From JAGQIB01 sp041393395 (lineage in GTDB: Bacteria; ARS69), in assembly GCA_041393395.1 (NCBI GenBank), contig JAWKKG010000005.1:310001-374000 (forward strand): a DNA stretch of 64,000 bases. Direction: 5' to 3'. The number at the start of each line of letters is the position of its first letter. The first letter of the stretch is position 1. Shown piece by piece: positions 61,356 to 64,000 of this stretch. The notes beneath the pieces were generated by a model. The model had not been told where the DNA came from. It saw only the letters and a program-made list of their open reading frames with translations, and ran no database searches. The position numbers were made by a program, and so were the translations under genes.

Positions 61356-62672
61356 TCAGATCTGGTTGCCCTCGCGGAAGTAGACGGTGGGGTTTCCGTC
61401 GGGATCGAACGCGAGCTCGAACCGGGCCAGCTCGAGCACGGGGAGGAAGATCCGCAATCCGAAGCCGGCCCCGGTGTGGAATCGCGTCGCTCCGATGTCG
61501 TGCCGGTCCTCCCACGCGGTTCCCGTGTCCACGAACACCGCCCCGTCGACGCGGAGGTCGACGTTCGAGATGCGCCGCAGCACGCCGGGCACCGGAATCG
61601 AGAAACGCACCTGCGGCAGGATCGGGAACCGGAACTCCGCCGACGCGAAGGCGATGCTGTTGCCCTGGTCGATCTCGGACTCGCGGCCGCGGATCGTCCC
61701 GTTGCCGCCGACCGAGAGCTGGCGGTACTCGGGGATGTGACCCTTGGTGCCCACCGCGGACATCCGCCCGGCGAGCACGAACGCGCCCATCCGTCGGAAG
61801 ATCCGCGCGTCCGCGCTCGTGCGCACGTACTGGAGTCCGTCCTCGAGCAGCCCCACGTCGTACTCGGTCCCGAGCTGCAGCAGACTCCCGCGCGACGGAT
61901 CGATGCGCACGTTCCGCGAGTCGCGCGACCAGCGGGCGCCCACCACGGGGCTCAGCTGATTCACGGAGCCGTCCTCGCTCCGGTCGCTGCGCGTGAGTCG
62001 CTCGAGGCCCGTGTATCCCGTGATTCCCTGCCGCAGTTCCCGGTAGTCGCCGACGTACCACGTGCTGCCCACGAACAGCCGGTTCGAGAGCAGGTCCGTC
62101 TCCTCGCGGCGCGGGAGTTCCAGATTCAGTCCGACGGCGAGCTCCTGGCGGCGGTCGCCGAGCCAGGGCGTGCTGTAGGTGAACGTCGCGCGGTTCTTGT
62201 CGCCGGCCGTGGCCCGGTGGCGGATCGTGCGGTTCAGCCCCTGCGCGTTGCGCACGCGCACCGCGTACCCGTAGCGCAATTCCTTCGTATCGAAGTCGTA
62301 GTCGAGGATCGGCGCCGCGAGCCATCGCGGTCGCTCGTACGCGGACACCACCACGAGCACGCCGCCCTCGGACGGCACCGCGTCCACCTCGAGGTGCGCG
62401 AACAGCCCGAGGTCGACCAGCCGTTCCCAGTCGCGCCACAGCGCCTCGGACGAGAACGGCACGCCTTCCGTCAGCCGCATCTCGCGCCGGAACACGATCT
62501 CGCGCGTGTTCGTGTTTCCGAGCACGAGGACCTGCCGCACGATGAGACCGTCGAGCGCGGGATAGTCCTGGTAGTGCAGGCGCTCCATCGACGACACGCG
62601 TCGCACTCCCACGCCCAGCGCGGCGCAGACGACGCAGATCGTGAACAGCAGCTGGCGCTCGGTCTTCCGCAT
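61356..62672 (-). CDS. Omp85-family outer-membrane protein with a single POTRA domain
   Basis: A 438-residue protein with an N-terminal hydrophobic segment, one POTRA domain (about 38-115, IVRQVLVLGNTNTREIVFRR, core VLGNTNTREIVF) and a C-terminal surface-antigen barrel of about 16 strands. The barrel's conserved loop reads SVGGNGTIRGRE, in place of the usual VRGF/Y. It is far shorter than BamA and resembles TamA-like or FhaC-independent small Omp85 proteins. It probably inserts or exports envelope components. GGGGAGG lies close before the ATG at 62672. Confidence 0.85.
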   Translation of the reverse strand: MRKTERQLLFTICVVCAALGVGVRRVSSMERLHYQDYPALDGLIVRQVLVLGNTNTREIVFRREMRLTEGVPFSSEALWRDWERLVDLGLFAHLEVDAVPSEGGVLVVVSAYERPRWLAAPILDYDFDTKELRYGYAVRVRNAQGLNRTIRHRATAGDKNRATFTYSTPWLGDRRQELAVGLNLELPRREETDLLSNRLFVGSTWYVGDYRELRQGITGYTGLERLTRSDRSEDGSVNQLSPVVGARWSRDSRNVRIDPSRGSLLQLGTEYDVGLLEDGLQYVRTSADARIFRRMGAFVLAGRMSAVGTKGHIPEYRQLSVGGNGTIRGRESEIDQGNSIAFASAEFRFPILPQVRFSIPVPGVLRRISNVDLRVDGAVFVDTGTAWEDRHDIGATRFHTGAGFGLRIFLPVLELARFELAFDPDGNPTVYFREGNQI

Positions 62673-62741
62673 GTCCTCCCCATCGGACGGGCGGCGGGGA
62701 TTCTGATCTTCGGAAGGACCTGCGCGATGGTCAAGACGCGA

Positions 62742-62767
62742 GGAGGGAGGCCGCGGGGCCTCCCTCC
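62742..62767 (-). terminator. strong stem-loop after the bactofilin-like gene
   Basis: GGAGGGAGGCC and GGCCTCCCTCC make a perfect 11-bp stem with a four-base loop, 26 bases after the stop at 62793. There is no T-run, so it may also shield RNA rather than end it. Confidence 0.6.
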
Positions 62768-62792
62768 GAACTTGCATGCGCTCTCTTCGCCG

Positions 62793-63980
62793 CTACTCGG
62801 CGGGGCCGGACGGCGGCGCGGGCGGCGCAGGGGGCGGAGGAGGCGGCAGGGTCGGCGGCGTGGCGGTCTCCCACGGCCGGTTCGGCACGTACGCGGGCGC
62901 GCCGCCCGGCAGCTGCGTCCCCAGGCGGCTCAGCAGCAGCGCGCCGAAGCCGAGCGTGGACGCGAACAGCACCACGAACTTGTGCACGATGCCGGTGAAC
63001 AGCGTGACCGGCCCCATCGCCGGCCCCACGAGGTTCAGGACCAGCGTGAGAATCCCGAACGCCGAGATCGTCACGAATCCGAGCACGAGCTGACGGCTCG
63101 AGCCGCCCGGGGTGGCGAGCCCTTCGCCCGCGCGCATCGACGTCACCCGACGGCCGACCGCGAGACACGAGGCGGCGAAACCCGCCCAGCCGAGGCCGAT
63201 CCCGAACAGGAACACGAACGGGATCGCCACGATGCCCACCACCGTGATCGCGAGCAGGATCGACACGAGCACGAACGCGATCGGCAGGCCGAGCAATCCG
63301 AGGATGCCCACGAGGAAGCTCTGGCCGGGCTCGCCCTCCACGCGACGGCTGGTCGCATCGAGTCGACGTTCCATCAGCAGGTGCAGGAGCCACGTGAGGA
63401 ACAGTCCGAGACCGAGCAGGAGCAGACGCACCACGAACTGCACTCCGCGCGAGGGCCGCAACGTGATGTCGTCGCCGTCGCGATCCACGTGCATCCAGCC
63501 GAACGGCAGCGGGATGTTCACGGAGACCTTCTGACCGTGGACCTTCGCGTCCCCGTTCGTGCGGACGCGTCCGCCGATCGCGACCGCGTCCCCGTCGACC
63601 TCCGCGCCCTCGTGCAGCACGACGCTCCCGCCGACCGCGACCGCGTCTCCCTCGACCTTTCCGTAGACGTGCACGGTCCCGCCGATCGCGACGGCGTCGC
63701 CGCTCACGGTCTCGCCCGCGGCGATCGTGGTGTCGTTGCCGATCTCGACCCGCTCGCCCGTGGTCTGGACGTCTTCGTCCGTCTCCGGACGATACTTCTG
63801 GTACTCCTGCCAGAGATCCTCCGAGGAGTCCTTCACCGCCTCGATCTGGCGATCGAGGTCGTCCAGCAGGTCCGTCGACAGCGTGTCCGTCTGGGCTCGT
63901 GCCGCCGGCGCCGCCCACGCGAATGTCGCGATCGTCGCGACGAGTGCGAGTCGTCCGGAACTAGGCGAACAGCGACGCAT
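62793..63980 (-). CDS. secreted bactofilin-like beta-helix joined to a multi-helix membrane domain
   Basis: A 395-residue protein. After a signal peptide (to about residue 29) and a short charged helix come three turns of a bactofilin-like beta-helix (GDAVAIGGTVHVYGKVEGD, core GDAVAIGG repeated at about 94, 112 and 131). The second half (about 180-350) has six or so membrane helices, and the C-terminus is a Pro-rich tail (PTLPPPPPPAPPAPPSG). The combination of polymer-like helix outside and a membrane block suggests an envelope scaffold; function unknown. GGAGG lies eight bases before the ATG. Confidence 0.8.
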   Translation of the reverse strand: MRRCSPSSGRLALVATIATFAWAAPAARAQTDTLSTDLLDDLDRQIEAVKDSSEDLWQEYQKYRPETDEDVQTTGERVEIGNDTTIAAGETVSGDAVAIGGTVHVYGKVEGDAVAVGGSVVLHEGAEVDGDAVAIGGRVRTNGDAKVHGQKVSVNIPLPFGWMHVDRDGDDITLRPSRGVQFVVRLLLLGLGLFLTWLLHLLMERRLDATSRRVEGEPGQSFLVGILGLLGLPIAFVLVSILLAITVVGIVAIPFVFLFGIGLGWAGFAASCLAVGRRVTSMRAGEGLATPGGSSRQLVLGFVTISAFGILTLVLNLVGPAMGPVTLFTGIVHKFVVLFASTLGFGALLLSRLGTQLPGGAPAYVPNRPWETATPPTLPPPPPPAPPAPPSGPAE

Positions 63981-64000
63981 GGCGAAGCCCTCCCCGACGC

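Overview
The window is about 70% GC, densely coded on both strands, and has no rRNA, tRNA, insertion sequence, phage gene or CRISPR array that I can see. The cell envelope is diderm: there is an Omp85-type barrel, several lipoproteins and a POTRA-bearing protein. Two secreted proteins end in a FlgD-like Ig domain (a GVYFVRL-type ending), which is typical of candidate phyla around the FCB group such as Eisenbacteria or Krumholzibacteriota. A complete Na+-NQR operon and a RegB/RegA redox two-component pair point to a respiring organism. Placement at phylum level is inference. Translation starts are often TTG or GTG behind a strong GGAGG, and many gene pairs overlap by 4 bp.

Layout. 1-3608 (minus): coupled ABC-2 export operon with a permease-CPBP fusion at the left edge. 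3838-6685 (plus): regB, regA and a secreted protein. 6696-10900: amino acid permease (minus), then a response regulator and triple-PAS kinase (plus). 10922-15184 (minus): coupled EamA transporter, GT39-like glycosyltransferase with TPRs, SpoU methyltransferase and RlmI-like methyltransferase. 15347-19601: small lipoprotein, patatin, large secreted subtilase. 19798-25112 (minus): LytTR regulator and LytS-type kinase downstream of an 1144-residue sulfotransferase/glycosyltransferase fusion. 25271-31499: M48 protease, small membrane protein, trypsin-like protease, repeat lipoprotein, secreted protein, HDAC-family deacetylase, acylphosphatase, DCC oxidoreductase.

31873-39657 (plus): M16 peptidase coupled to a PAP-phosphatase-like enzyme, a terminator, then glcDEF for glycolate or a similar 2-hydroxyacid. 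39670-39849 (minus): a 59-residue peptide with a GG-type RiPP leader and a four-Cys core, with no modification enzyme in view. 40046-43950: Cys/Met-type PLP lyase and ThrE-like exporter, divergent from an Lrp/AsnC regulator, then an alpha/beta hydrolase without a canonical start codon. 43961-48342 (minus): two coupled amidohydrolase genes carrying three domains, only one with a full metal site. 48879-52537 (plus): two secreted proteins (one a seven-repeat propeller) and a squalene/phytoene synthase-like enzyme. 52552-54559 (minus): DUF1573, Cys-less rhodanese and MauE/DoxX operon. 54896-61006: nqrM (plus) facing nqrABCDEF (minus), whose upstream region has a perfect CRP-type palindrome. 61356-63980 (minus): Omp85-like protein and a bactofilin-like membrane protein.

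The most unusual items are the orphan RiPP-like precursor at 39670-39849, the trimodular sulfotransferase/GT2 protein, the degenerate amidohydrolase cluster, the full four-Cys motif in NqrA, and three promoters placed for leaderless transcription.
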